Origin: Anisodus tanguticus
Taxonomy: Eukaryota > Streptophyta > Magnoliopsida > Solanales > Solanaceae
Assembly: GCA_034509755.1 (NCBI GenBank)
Contig: CM067546.1
Location: forward strand, 26,899,876 to 26,963,875
Length of the DNA stretch: 64,000 nucleotides
Direction of reading: 5' to 3'
Both the position numbers and the translations under genes were made by a program. A model generated the notes under the pieces. It saw only the letters and a program-made list of their open reading frames with translations, was not told the origin of the DNA and searched no databases. Numbering within the stretch: the first letter of the stretch is position 1; every line of letters starts with the position of its first letter. Below, one piece after another: positions 32,340-44,619 of this stretch.

Positions 32340-33563
32340 ACTTGGGACTGGCGAAATAAATACATTGACTACCTTAGGAATGGAAAGTTGCCTACTGATC
32401 TGAAGGAGTCAAGGGCCCTTCGCACAAAGGCAGCTAGGTTTTGCATGGTCGATGACCAGTTGTACCGGAGATCCTTTATGATCCCTTAGCAAGGTGCTTA
32501 GGACCCGGAGAAATAATTTATGTGATGCGCGAGGTTCACGAAAGGACTTGTGGCAATCACTTAGGAGCAAAATTGTTGGTTCAAAAATTAATCAGGATCG
32601 AGTACTATTGGTCTCAAATGGAGGAAGACACTAGAAACTTTATCTGGAAGTGTGTCGAAAGCCAAAGGCACCCACCAATAATCCATCAACCGACATGACT
32701 AATGCATACGATTGTCTCCATGGTCGTTCATGAAGTGGAGGATGGACATTATGGGACCACTCCCATGGGCACTCGAAAAGGTACGCTTTATTTTGTTTAT
32801 GACTGAATATTTATATAAGTGGGTTGAAGCAAAGGCCTTCAACAAGGTTAGAGAAAAGGAAGTCATCAATTTCATTTAGGATCACATCATTTGTCGGTTT
32901 GGCATACCGACGGAGATTACTTACGACAATGGTCGTCAGTTCGTTGGGAAAAAATAAATGATTTTCTTAACGGATTGAAAATCAAGAAGATAGTGTCGAC
33001 TCCGTATAACCCAAGTGCAAATGGGCAAGAGGATTCAACAACAAGACAATCATTCAGAACTTGAGGAAAAAACTAAAGGAGTCAAAAGAAAAGTGGAGAG
33101 AAATTCTACCGGAAGTGTTATGGGCATACAGAACGACACTAAAATCTAGCACTGGGGAAATACTATTTTCTTTGGTTTACGGTACAGAAGCACTAATTCT
33201 GGTGAAAGTAGGGGAGCCGAGCTTAAGGTTCAGCCTTACAACCGAAGAGTCGAACAACGAAGCTATGACAGTCAAGCTTGACTTAACGGATGAACACCGC
33301 GAGTTAGCATTGCTATGACAAGTTGCTCAAAAGCAAAGGATGGGAAAATACTACAATCGGCAGACTAATATTAGACACTTTCAAGTAGGGACTTGGTTCT
33401 ATGAAAAGTGACCCTCAACACTAAAAACCCTAACGAAGGAATGTTGGGCCCGAACTGGGAGGGACCCTACAAAATGTCAGGAATAACCGGTAAAGGCTCA
33501 TACCAATTGGAAGTCGAAGGTGGACAAAAGTTGGTGAACAATTGGAACATAAGTCACTTGAAG
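32340..33563 (+). pseudogene. Gypsy integrase remnant
   Basis: An N-terminal region is at 32355-32480 (YLRNGKLPTD, KAARFCMVDDQLYRRSF). The catalytic core is at 32730-32960 (WRMDIMGPLP, YKWVEAKAF, ITYDNGRQF). An open frame at 33061-33318 has WREILPEVLWAYRTT, LVYGTEA and the LDLTDEHRE stretch. The end of pol reads NNWNISHLK then stop at about 33563. Frameshifts and stops lie between the pieces. Confidence 0.8.
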
Positions 33564-34739
33564 TGATAGTATTGCTAAGGTAGGAGTTCGGTTAATTATT
33601 TTAACTTTATTTATTTTGGAATTACTAACTTTTGCAGGAAAAAAGTCGGAGTCGTTATGCAAAGACCGGAGAATTAGAATTAGGTCTGAAAACACGTGTT
33701 GCACTTTTTTTCCTTTGCACAGTTTTTTTCTCGAAAAGGATTTTTCCGGACAGGTTTTTAATGAGTCAACAATATAAAGCGTATTACTAAGTGGATGATA
33801 GTAGGACAATAGCACTAGGGACTGTAGACTGCCCGACAGTGGAAAGCAAATAGTGTTTAAATTATCATAATTTGAACATAAACACTAGGGAACTGTCATA
33901 CCCTCGGATAAGAGGTGAAAAAGTTCAGAGTGAGGAAATTCGAAGTAATTTTTTAAGTTTTTTGAGTTATAAAATTTTGTAAGGGTTAAGAATCGAATGA
34001 ATCTTGCCCAAATAGTATTAATGTTACGGAAAAGTCATGTAAAGGTAAAAAGATCGAATGAATATTGCCCAATTGTTCGAAGCAAAGCAAAAATGAAATT
34101 TGTTCAAAAATTTCCTCGAAAGCTTATATTCGTGTTTATTACTCTGAATAATTGGAAAATTCGTTAGACTTACGAGCTAAATTTGTTAAGTCCTTAACTG
34201 GGGACTGTCGTCATGAAAGCATCCTGAACAAATTGAGTAATGTTCTAAAAGCATGCTTCCAAGACACCGGATCGAATGAGTCTAGCCTATTCTAAAGATA
34301 CTTGAATTGTCTAAAAATTTGAGAATAAAGTTCCAATATTCATCCCCAAAATGAATAAGAGACGACTTATTCATAAGCATAAAAGTAAGGTCATTATACT
34401 TAGTCATCAAATAACCTAAAACTATGAATCAAACTAAAATAAAGGTTTGTATTCAAAATTTATTAAGTCATTATGTAAGACAGGAAGAACTTTCACCGGG
34501 ATAAAAACAAGCTAAGTGGTGGTTTGTTTAAGTAAAACTATGAAATTAGAGATAATTAGCCCGGATTGGGTTAATGATTTGTTTAGCTATGTTATTGAAC
34601 ACAAGAAAATAATAACGGATGCGAAGATATAGAAAAATTACAATTGAGACAAAAGAAAGACTGAAATATATTCATTCATAAACAAGGCTGGGAAAACGGC
34701 CAGAACAAAAACATGTGAAAAGGAGAAAATATATAAAAG

Positions 34740-37501
34740 GCATGTAAGCCTATAGATCGATCAGACTCTGACTCAGAACCTTCAATATCTTCATCGGTGC
34801 TATCACCATTCAACCAACGAAAGGCTTTGACCTGTAGCCTTTCCTTCAACAATTTTGGAGTCCAAATACGGGATCCCCTTACGAGTCTACTTCAAGGTAA
34901 ATCTCCGGACATTCTAAGTAATGTGCTCGATTTTTAGCATTGTCCGAGCTACCTCAGCTTCCATATCATCCAGAGCTTAGTCTCGTTCAGCCAAGGCTCA
35001 AGCTAGTTGGGCTGAAATCTCCGCATTCCTCCGAATAGAGGCCTCGAGGTCACTTTTGAGCCATTCAATGGTCAGAGTTTGCTGGTGGACATGATCATGG
35101 GATAGTGCCAAGTCTCGTTCAAAATATTTCTTGATGACAACCTTCTCAGAAACTCTCTCCGCCTCAAGTATGGCGAGCTCGGAAGTGAGGCGGTCGATTT
35201 CGGCATTAAAGAAGTCTTCCTTCTGCGCATGATAGTTCTGGACCTCTTCTTGCTCTTCGAGTTCTTGGGTGAGGGCCTAGACATCATTGAAGATATTATC
35301 ATTCTCATTGTCCAAAGATTTATTTTCCCCTTGAATGAGTTCAAGATCATTCATGGTCCGGAGGTAATCACCCCTAACTTGGTCCAGTTTAGCCATAACA
35401 ACGGGTAGATCTCTGGCTCGCTATAATTGAGCATCTTTTTGCTAAAGAAGTTCCTTGAGATGTCGAATCTCTCTATCTTGGGCGTCCATTTGGCCATTAA
35501 GATCTTCATTTTCCTTGAGGCATCGGAAAAAACCTTTCCTGAATATAACGTATGGCTGTAAAAATATGTGCCGAGTTCGAGTTAGACTGTGTTAAAAGGA
35601 AAAAGACAAGGATAAAAGCAAGTAAGGAAAGGTTCGGTGAATGCACCCGGTTGGATGCGTGCATGCCTCAATTGGAGAGGTATTGCCAAGAGGCATTCTT
35701 CATCTTTTCTTTATTAGACTCCGATATCAAAGGCCCCAAATAGCTTGTGACCCCGACTGGCTGAGATAGAAAATTCGTGTCCTTGGAGAAAGAGAGAGTA
35801 ACAATTTTCATTTTTTTGGATCCACACTCGGAGCTGGAAATACTACTACGAGTTTGGATCAGGATGTGGCATAGTTCTTCGGGGCGCGAGAAGATTTATA
35901 AAGCCTCTTGGGGATTGTCAGGTGAGAAAATTCGGAGGTGTTCAACAGCGAAGCTGGGCCTACAGAGGTTCCAACCTCATCGAAAGGCAATCAAAATCCT
36001 TCTACCCAAAGTTGGAGGCCGGTTATGATGATGGATGAGGAGTTGAAGTCTTCCATTTTTTTGCCAACGACTCCTCATCCATGGTTTCATCGTTATTTTT
36101 GATAATGATGGGAATAGGTTCGGTAGTTGGTGGAATAAGGACAAGACTTGGTGCGGTACCGAATGAGGGCACGACAACTTCTACAGTAGGAGTCTCTCTG
36201 ACTTTGGGAGAAAAATCTTCTACCAAAGTAATAGTGGTAGTATATTTATCCAGACATCTTCTTCTGGAGTAATGGTGGTGTCCATAACCCCAAAAGGGTC
36301 GCCCACTTCTGAAGTGTTTTCCTCTTTGAAGTAATTGAGGGAGACTTCGGAGGCTTTGAGGTTTTCTTCTTTTTTGGTACTTTGGCGATACAACGAGTGG
36401 AGGAAGCCGAATCAAGTACCGAGTTGGGGAGAGCTAGAGCAGCCGAGGGTTTGGTCTTTGGAGTTGAGGTACCTTTTAGAAAACCTCGGTGTTTTGGAAA
36501 AAAAAAGGAAATGAAGAGTTAGAAATGTGAAGGAAAATGATAGTGAAAGGAGTTCGGGAGATACCAACCGTGGTTTAGAGATTTCCATAGAATTTTGGAA
36601 AATATTTTCCATGCTCGTTCTCTATGTAGATAAGTGCTTATGATCTTTTTAACCCATGCGTGAACGTTCTCGACATGGGCAGGAGTCCATCGGACAACTG
36701 AGAATGTGACAACATAAAATTTAGAATAAAATGGTCAATCGAAGAGGTTATGTAAAAACAAGGGGAGTGATTATTGGTAATTACAGTTTAAATTTCATTC
36801 CTCCGAGAAAGGCATGGACCTGGCCGAAATAATTTCAGCGGTTCTAACCACAACAAAGCGCTCCATCCAATCCCGATCTTGATCTTCATCGATGCTGTAG
36901 AGAATGGGGAATTTACCTCATTTTGAGATCTGGATGATTCTGCCACGAAAGAATCTTAGAACGTACAATCGGATCAGATGATCCAGGGTAAAAATTTCAT
37001 TGACCTTGTTGGCCATAAATCGGAGGTAGGCTACGACCCTCCAGACGGATGGACCAATTTGTGCAAGACACAAGTTGTAGGTCCTGCACATCTCTGGAAT
37101 CATGTTGTCGGTCAGAAGGATAAGTTTGAAAGTGAAAGGGTAGGTATAAACATTAGAATACCCGAACCTGTAGGTAGTAATATCCTCGTCTGGACTGGGT
37201 ATAATGATCCCGGAGATACCGATCCAACCACAGTCTTTCCGGACTATATCAAGGATGGAGGGGCTTGTGGAGGTCAGCCAGTTTTTAGCCTCTTCACCTC
37301 AGTTGGATTTCTAAGTGACAACGCGAACGATAAATTCATTGTCAAAACAAAAAGTGGATGAGAGCATGTCAAAAGCTCTGGGCTCAATGGCAGTCTGAGC
37401 CTCAGTGGCTTCACCGGCACCGGTGTCATCATCGATAGTCGATGGGGATGAAGGTGTCGGAGAAGATTTTCTTGAAGAGGAAGGGTATTGGTTTTAGACA
37501 T
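34740..37501 (-). pseudogene. Antisense frame of the Tat element, PF04195-like
   Basis: The minus strand between pol and the 3' LTR reads as a broken but continuous protein. It starts at ATG 37501 (MSKTNTLPLQ), then a shift into PSSPSTIDDDTGAGEATEA. The diagnostic core lies at about 37165-36930: CRTYNLCLAQIGPSVWRVVA, FMANKVNEIFTLDHLIRLY and FFRGRIIQI. Then ILYSIDEDQDRDWMERFVVV follows to ~36850. This resembles the plant family 'putative gypsy type transposon' (PF04195). The C-terminal half (35560-34740) is rich in Glu, Leu, Lys and Arg with heptad-like spacing, a probable coiled coil, ending in an acidic Ser-rich tail. Stops and shifts are scattered through it. The role is unknown; comparable extra antisense frames are described in Tat elements. 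Confidence 0.75.
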
Positions 37502-37897
37502 GATGAATAAGTTTTGAAGATCTGGAAAGTTAGAGATTTGAAGACTTAAAGATATGAAGGTATGAAGATATAAATATTTGAGGATTTTGATATTTGAAGG
37601 TTGGTTGTTTTAAAAGAAATTTTGCAGAAAGTGAAAAATATGGAGGAAAATGAGAGGGTTTTAATAGAAGCTCGGTCATCATTACGAAAAGCTTTGATTC
37701 ATGAATCGAAGTGATGGTTCAATCAGAAGGCGACACGTGTCTGTATTTGCCAAGTGATAAGACATGAGTCAGAGTTGGGAGAAGAGGAAATGTTTCATTT
37801 CCCACCTATTTTGGAGTAATTTGAAAAGAAGCTTGCAATAGAAGACAACGAAACTTTCTGTCACTTCGATAAACTTTGATCCGAAAAGTGTGGGGAC

Positions 37898-38503
37898 TAT
37901 CTGTATATGGTGAAAACCGGTATGACGCATGTCAAGGTTTAGATAAGGGATTCGAGGTAGGTGATCAAGTCCCAAAACCGGATGCGAGTTACATCGGGGT
38001 AAACCAAATATCAAGATAAGATTGAGTAGTGGCCGAACTAGATGACACTGGATGAAGAACCAGGAGAGCCTAGCATGTACCCGTTTCGGATATGGCGACA
38101 ACCGTTACTCTTAGCTCATTAAGAGACCATTATTATCATTAATTGTATTTAATTTAAGAGTGATTCTTCGGCATCAAAGCCTTGTACTCGTAGCTATAAA
38201 AGGAGTCCAACCTTCATGTTGGAAGGGTATCCTATTCTCATTATTAACTTGTACGATTTTACTTATTGTGATTATAATTATAAGCTCTCATTATTGGCTC
38301 GAAACCGAAGCAATTAAGCTGAAGCCCGGTCCAATCTTGTTGAAGGAATTCATCTTGTTTTGTAGCATTACATGCTAACTTTCTTACTTATTATTTACTT
38401 TTACTTACTTATTGTCAATTGTTTATCATCATCTATTGCAAATCAATTCATGTATCCTTAAAATCACCTAGAAATTCAATTATACCTTTTTGGAGGGTAA
38501 ACA
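37898..38503 (+). repeat. 3' LTR of the Tat-type element
   Basis: 606 bp. It starts TATCTGTATATGG (expected TGTCTG) just after the polypurine tract at about 37884-37897, and ends ttggagggtaaaca. The partner LTR is absent, so the boundaries rest on these landmarks. The end is followed by unrelated sequence. Confidence 0.65.
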
Positions 38504-38727
38504 ATAGTTGACATTCTTTAAGCAAGAAATAAAACCATGTTAGGGTACAAATTTAGATGATTAGACAACCAAAAAAAAGGTGATTTAACCCATCACGAAG
38601 TGCTTTTGCCGTACAAATATAGGTGTTCTTTCTTAATTAAGTATAATTAATCAATTATCTTTATACGGACTAATCTTAATCTTAGGGAAAAGAATGAAAT
38701 GTAGCGGGAGAGGTGTGAACCTACACA

Positions 38728-38773
38728 TTCACATGCACATGCACATTCACATTCACATTCACATTCACATCTA
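38728..38773 (+). repeat. (CACATT)n hexamer microsatellite
   Basis: Seven or eight tandem hexamers of cacattcacatg/cacattcacatt type, with two cacatg variants at the start. It lies between the Tat 3' LTR and the next copia element. Confidence 0.85.
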
Positions 38774-39011
38774 CAAATGAGCAAATTGCACATGAGACTC
38801 TTAAGTTTGTTATGGATGAAATTATTATTATTCTTCGATAGAATATTTGATAATAATTGTGATTTTTACATAATATTTTCAGTATATTTTATATATGGTA
38901 GGTATATATTTAGTTAATTACTACCTTAATTCTAGCCTAGAATGATGCTTGTATCATGGGTATATTTAGTACTCCTTTGGAATTAAATAATGAAGGAAGA
39001 TATTTCTTACA

Positions 39012-39021
39012 TGGTATCAGA
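39012..39021 (+). other. Primer-binding site of the copia element
   Basis: tggtatcaga directly follows the 5' LTR. This is complementary to the 3' end of plant initiator methionine tRNA, the usual primer for copia reverse transcription. The site drifts after ten bases. Confidence 0.8.
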
Positions 39022-39115
39022 TTCTAGGGAAAGTTCCTAAACCCTAATTTTTTCCTTGACTGTCGGCCCCCCTTGACGCCGTCCACTTCCTTCCTCTTCT
39101 TTATTCCGTCAGTCA

Positions 39116-39950
39116 TGTCTAACTCGAAATTTTCATCCAGCCCTAGCTGTTTCAAATATTAAGTCTCATATCTCCATCACTCTTGAGATGGAAAACGTCC
39201 ATTATGTGATATGGGCGAAGCTCTTCAAAAATCATTGTACGTCACACCAGGTTATCCATCACATAATTCCATCGGAAAAAGGCAATGAGAAGGTGCCAAA
39301 AACTTATTATGAAAAGGAATTATGGCTGACCCTCGATGCAATGGTTCTCCAGTGGATTTATGCCATAATTTCGAGTGATTTGCTGCATACGATTATTGAA
39401 CCCGACTCCACGACGATGGAGGCTTGGGATCAATTATCTGGCATATTCTAAGAGAATAAAAATTTCCGGGCCGTCACACTTGAGCAAGAATTCTCCACCA
39501 CTAACATGGTGGATTTTTCCCAACGCATCCGCATATTGTCAACGGCTCAAGATTTTGTTGGACCAACTCAAGAACATCGGGGCACCTATAATTAACAATC
39601 GACTCATTTTACAAATGGTTGTCGATCTCACTGACACGTATAGTGGCATTGGTACATTCATCCGCCAAAGCAACCCTCTTTCGTCATTTTACCAATCATG
39701 TTCTATGCTCATACTAGAAGAAGCAGATTTTACCAAAAATATAGCCACCGTGTCAAATTATGCCATGATTGTCGCTCCGTCTAATGATAACTCATCACAA
39801 TTTGAAAATTTGCCACCAAACCATGGTCAATGGGAACGAAATGGCAATAACGGTGGTAAAAATCACAGCGGTGGCCACCGTAGTGGCAGAAGCGATGGCA
39901 ACGACCAACAACAGAAGTATGGCCAAGCATGGCAGCTGCGGGCCTAGTGG
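39116..39950 (+). pseudogene. Copia gag remnant
   Basis: Starts at ATG 39116 with a shift soon after. ISITLEMENVHYVIWAKLF is the gag N-terminal motif. KELWLTLDAMVLQWIYAIIS and TTMEAWDQL follow, up to a stop at 39451. The rest continues out of frame (VDFSQRIRIL, LDQLKNIGAP, LILQMVVDLTDTYSG) to a low-complexity Gly/Asn/His-rich end at about 39830-39945. It is a UBN2/gag-polypeptide type nucleocapsid precursor. Confidence 0.8.
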
Positions 39951-40195
39951 GGCAATAGACCGCAGTTGTAGGCTTGGCAGTGGCCCTGGGCTATCCCGCC
40001 CTGTCTTTTTCCTTCGGGAACTTAGGTCAGGCCTAGTCCAAGGCACACTGGCCAGCAACTGCCCAGTGGCCAGCAACCCGGGATACTTAGGCCACAGCCG
40101 AACCAGTAGCAGGAGGCCCACTCAGCAATGGCCTCACCAACAGATATTTAGGTCGCGATACACACTCTTGGGATCAATCCGCATGACGCAAACTG

Positions 40196-41118
40196 GTACA
40201 TGGACACCGTAGCAACGTCATATGACGTCCTCAAGAGGTAATCTCTCATCCTTTTTTAATTTGAGCAATAATCATAGTATAATTGTCGAAAATTATCATT
40301 CAATTCCAATTCATGGTTATGGTAATACAAACTTGTCTTCCACGAGCCCACCATTAGAATTTGATCCTTTTGGGTTTTTCGTGAAGGATTTTCAGATGGA
40401 GATGCGCCTAATGAGATGTGATAGTCGGGGCGAGCTATATCCAATCACCACTACCACACATCAAGCCATGTTGCCATCCACTTTTGCAGCTTTAGCTCTT
40501 TCTTTACGGAATGAACATTTGGGTCATCCGGGAGCACATGTTTTTGCCTCCCTTAAACAAAATAAATTTATTAAGTGTACTAGAACTCGTAATTCTCATA
40601 TTTGTCGCTCATGTCCCCTTGGAAAATATGTTAAATTGTCTTTTGTTGCTTCTATTTTATGCACTGTTATGCCTTTTGATATTATTCATAGTGATATTTG
40701 GACATATCCCGTTTTGAGCTCTTCGGGCCATCGATATTATATTCTTTTGTTGGATGATTACTCTAATTTTTGTGGACATTTCCTTTGTCTAAAAAGTCAC
40801 AAGTGTTTTCCACGTTTCTCTCTTTTAGAGCATTCATCCGCACTCAATTCGAACGGAATATTAAAAATATTCAATGTGATAATGGTAGAGAATTTCATAA
40901 TGGGACATTTTGGGTTTTTTGTAAAGCTAATAGGTTATCTTTTCGTCTCTCTTGTTCACATACCTCATCTCAAAATGAAAAAGCGGAAAGAAAAAATCGA
41001 ACCATTAATAACATTGTTAGAACCTTACTTGCACGTGACTCTCTACCACCATCATTTTGACATCATGCATTACAAATGGCAACCTATCTTCTCAACATAC
41101 TTCCAAGAAAATAATTAG
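40196..41118 (+). pseudogene. Copia protease and integrase remnant
   Basis: A DTVATSYDV-type segment at about 40204 marks the drifted protease active site (DTGATSH expected). SSRGNLSSFFNLSNNHSI follows. The pre-integrase zinc motif is visible at 40510-40640 (NEHLGHPGAH ... CRSCPLGK). The integrase core begins FDIIHSDIW (40675 on) and YYILLLDDYSNF, shifts frame near 40790, and continues as FIRTQFERNIKNIQCDNGREF and NEKAERKNRTI. The three acidic core residues are therefore still readable, but in two frames. Confidence 0.85.
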
Positions 41119-41487
41119 CCTATCAATCCCCTCTCAAAATTTTATACCTGAGGGACCCATCTTACTCTCAACTATGGGTATTCAGGTTATTATGCTATCC
41201 TTTTTTTCCTTCTACTACCATTAATAAACTTCAACCTCGTTCAACTTCGTATATTTTTTGGGATATCCATCAAACCATCGTGGTTAAAAATGTTACGACT
41301 TATCCTCTATAAAATCATCGTGAGCCGCCACGTTGTTTTTTATGAATCAAATTTTCCCTTTGCCAAAATACATTATTTTGTGCCTCCTACCTACTAATTT
41401 ATTGATGATAGTATGCCCCCGTATTTGGTCCACCATTTGACCTCGCAAACAGGCCCAACCATTTCGGCCAGCTCGGCCCAAATAATA

Positions 41488-42314
41488 GGGTGGGCGTATA
41501 TTGGTTCGGTTTGGTTTTGTATCTGAAAAATATGAACTGAATAAAACTCATTTTTTTAAAAAACACCAAATACAACTTTTTTTTTAAAAAAAACGATATG
41601 TTCGGTTTATATCGCCGAACGTATCGGATTATATCAGTTTTTTCTAGTGGGCCGGGTCGGGTCGGGGAATTTTTTTTAAAAATTGAATTTCCAAAACTGA
41701 AATTGACATTCACACCAACACTACCATGAAATTTCGACGTTGAAATCTATTGTGTATTGTGAGATGTTTACTAAAGAAAAAGGAAAATTAGAAACCGATT
41801 TGGGGGAAAACACAAACGGATTGGAAAAACAGACGTTTTTTTAAAAAATTGGTTGCGCCAAACCGCCTTGTGCCGGCCCCATTTCGAAAAAATACCCAAA
41901 ATAAAAAGAAATCGGGTAAAACGGACATCCGAGCGCAGAGTTATGACCATTTAAAGTTTCACCAATTTACAACTACTTTCTCTCCCTACATTTAATGTCA
42001 ATGCTTCCGTGATATGTTAATCAAGTTCATGCCGTATTCGACTTCCATAAAAGCTTCATAGATTGACTTCAATGGTTATGATTCAAGAGATAGTAGTAGC
42101 AAAAAATAAAAAATAAGAATAATTATATATTTAATTCAGTTTTTTCGGTTCGGTTTGTACCCAAAATTAAAAAACCGAACCGAATCACTAAATCCTGATT
42201 CGGTTCAGTTTTTCAAAAAAATCAGTTTTTTAAATTAAAAAAATGAGAAAAAACCGAACCGAATTTCGGTTCAGTTCGGTTTTTTCGATTCTCCGGGTTT
42301 TTTGCCCACCCCTA
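41488..42314. mobile_element. Non-autonomous DNA element nested in the copia element
   Basis: The ends are gggtgggcgtatattgg and ...tttttgcccacccc, inverted copies of GGGGTGGGCA. Both flanks inside carry ttcggttcggtttt (or its complement). The host sequence is ccaaataata on the left and ccaaataaata on the right, a likely but imperfect duplication. It separates the integrase region from the RT region of the copia element. No transposase. Superfamily probably hAT. Confidence 0.72.
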
Positions 42315-42649
42315 CCAAATAAATAATCCCCAAACCCAGCCAACTGGGCCTACTTACCCGAGCCCAGTGGCTGCCAGCCCACTGCCGAGAGGCCTAATGC
42401 CTGGCAACCCACTGGGTGGTGGCCCAGGCTCATGGAGTGGCAGCCCACCGACTGCAAGCCCACTCCCGAGCAGTTCGTTCCCCACTCATTCGACCTCCGG
42501 ACCCATCACACGTTAGCCCAATATCATTTCCCCTATCTAACCAACTCTAATTCTGGCCCAATGACCAGTCACTCATAGTCAACATGGGATTTTCAAACCA
42601 AACAAAAAATATGGTCTTCACACCCATGTTACCAAATCACCGTTATCCC

Positions 42650-44186
42650 GTAATCCCGTGTCTGCCCTTAATGACATGAATTGGAAAATGGCTATGGATT
42701 ATGAATATAATGCTCTTATTATAATAGGACTTGGGATTTGGTGTCTTGTCCTCCTGATGTTAATGTGATTCGGTCTATGTGGATTTTTAGTCATAAAAAA
42801 AAATCTGATGGTACATTTGAGAGGCATAAAGCCCGTCTTGTAGGTGATGGAAAAACTCAACAGGTTGGTATGGATTGTGGTGAGACTTTCAGTCCGATGG
42901 TCAAATCAACAACTATCCGCATGGTACTAAGTCCAGCTCTTTCTAAGGCATGGCCTCTACGTCAGCTTGATGTGAAAAATGCATTCCTGCATGGAGAACT
43001 CAACGAAATGGTGTACATGTATCAACCCATGGGTTACAGAAACCCCACTTATCTTAAGCATGTATACTTACTGAAGAAATCCTTGTATGGGCTCAAATAA
43101 GCTCCTCAGGCCTGGTACAAAAGGTTTGCATATTATGTTTCTACTATTAGGTTTTCTAACAACATGTCTAATCATTCTCTCTTCATATACCGTCAGGGTA
43201 ATGATATAGCTTACATCCTTATGTATGTGGATGTTATTATATTAACTACTTCATTTGATACTCTTCGCAAGTCTATCATATCCCTTCTTAGCTAAGAGTT
43301 TGTTATGAAAGATCTAGGGCCTTCGAGCTATTTCTTGGAGATAGTTGTAATACGTCATGCATGTGGTTTATTTTTGTCTCAAAATAAGTATGCAGAAGAG
43401 ATCGTTGAACGAGCTAACATGTCCTCGTGAAAGCCGTCCTCCACTCCGATTGATACTAAACCAAAGTTGAGTGCCACTTTCAGCACACCATATGCTGATC
43501 CATCACATTATCGCAGCTTTGCAGGAGCCCTGCAATATCTTACTTTCACGAGGCCCTACATATCTTATGTTGTGCAACATATTTGTCTATTCATGCATAA
43601 CCATGGAGGATCACATGCATCATCTCAAGCGCATTGTGCGCTATATTCAAGGAACTCTCGATCATGACTTGCATTTATATCCGTCTTCGACAACCACTCT
43701 CATTTTTTAAACAGATGCAGATTGTGGTGGATGTCCGGATACCAGACGCTCCACGTCTGGTTATTGTGTCTTTCTTGGTAACAATTTGATATATTGGTCC
43801 TCCAAACAACAGGCTACCTTGTCTACGTCCAGTGCCGAAGCAGAATACCGGGAATTGCCAATGTGGTTTTTGAATCGTGTTGGCTACGCAATCTTCTTCT
43901 GGAGCTCCACTGTCATGTTCCGAAGGCGACATTGGTGTATTGTGATAATGTTAGTGCGGTTTATCTCTCAGGAAATCCGGTTCAACATCAACGCACTAAA
44001 CATATTGAACTGGATATTCACTTTATTCGCGAAAAGGTTGCTCATGGACAAATACGTGTCTCACATGTCCCGTCACTCTATCAGATCGCCGATATTTTTA
44101 TGAAAGGTCTTCCGTTGGTTCTATTTGAAGATTTTTGGGACAGTCTCAGCATACGCCAACATCCCGCTTCGACTGCGGGGGTGTGA
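42650..44186 (+). pseudogene. Copia reverse transcriptase and RNase H remnant
   Basis: NWKMAMDYEYNALI (42680) leads to a 120-codon frame (42738-43100) with VIRSMWIFSHKKKSDG, KARLVGDGKTQQVG, QLDVKNAFLHGELNE and LLKKSLYGLK. A stop at 43098 separates it from the next part, APQAWYKRF. The active site reads ILMYVDVIILTT where YVDDIILT is expected, so one catalytic Asp is Val. The RNase H part has GYCVFLGNNLIYWSSKQQ, then a shift to YCDNVSAVYLSGNPVQHQ and VSHVPSLYQIADIF, ending at a stop near 44186 beside the polypurine tract. Confidence 0.88.
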
Positions 44187-44547
44187 TAGAATATTTGATA
44201 ATAATTGTGATTTGTACATAATCTTTTCAATATATTTTATATATGGTAGATGCATATTTAGTTAATTAATACCTTAATTCTAGCCTAGGATGATGCTTGT
44301 ATCATGAGTATATTTACTACTCATTTTGAATGAAATAATGAAGGAATATATTTCTTACATTCTTATCTTATAAGTCCTTGTGCCATTTATATATGTGCAT
44401 ATTTAGTAAATATCAAATTACCATATTGAAATCGAAAAGATATTATGGTATTTGATACACATTTTAAATAATACGATATATGATATTTATAAAAAGAATA
44501 TTGAGATACATAATACTGTAACAAAATACTTAATAATTACATATACA

Positions 44548-44550
<3 letters not shown>

Positions 44551-44613
<63 letters not shown>
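44551..44613. repeat. (TA)n microsatellite
   Basis: About 31 uninterrupted TA dinucleotides. It is preceded by atacaatt and followed by ttataata. The apparent Ile/Tyr-rich frame here is only the repeat translated. Confidence 0.95.

Positions 44614-44619
<6 letters not shown>

Larger units (their letters stand above)
28510..38503 (+). mobile_element. 5'-truncated Ty3/gypsy element, Tat type
   Basis: Gag, protease, reverse transcriptase, RNase H and integrase remnants appear in gypsy order from about 28510 to 33563. A ~4.3-kb spacer with an antisense frame follows, then a polypurine tract (aaaagtgtgggga) and a 3' LTR at 37898-38503. There is no 5' LTR: sequence before ~28510 is unrelated. Long post-pol spacers holding an extra frame, sometimes antisense, are known from the Tat/Ogre lineage, which is why I choose it. 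Confidence 0.82.
38836..44359 (+). mobile_element. Complete copia element with 176-bp LTRs
   Basis: The LTRs at 38836-39011 and 44184-44359 are both exactly 176 bp. The element is flanked by ttctt at 38831-38835 and 44360-44364, a perfect 5-bp duplication. The primer-binding site tggtatcag starts at 39012, and a polypurine tract gactgcgggggtg lies before 44184. It contains gag, protease, integrase, RT and RNase H in copia order, all broken. I count about 15 differences between the LTRs (~8.5%). The very short LTR and the RNase H motif AVYLSGNPVQHQRTKHIE suggest the Ale/Retrofit lineage. A DNA element at 41488-42314 sits inside. Confidence 0.94.

Noticed and set aside
36023..36415. 130-codon minus-strand frame as an independent gene
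   Set aside because: It lies inside the antisense region of the Tat element, is joined on both sides by shifted frames of the same protein, and is low in complexity.
38728..38773. Hexamer run as a telomere-like sequence
   Set aside because: The unit is CACATT, not the plant telomere repeat TTTAGGG, and only about eight units are present.
39769..40212. Overlapping 147-codon and 108-codon frames on opposite strands
   Set aside because: They overlap the gag/protease linker of the copia element and are low-complexity shadows.
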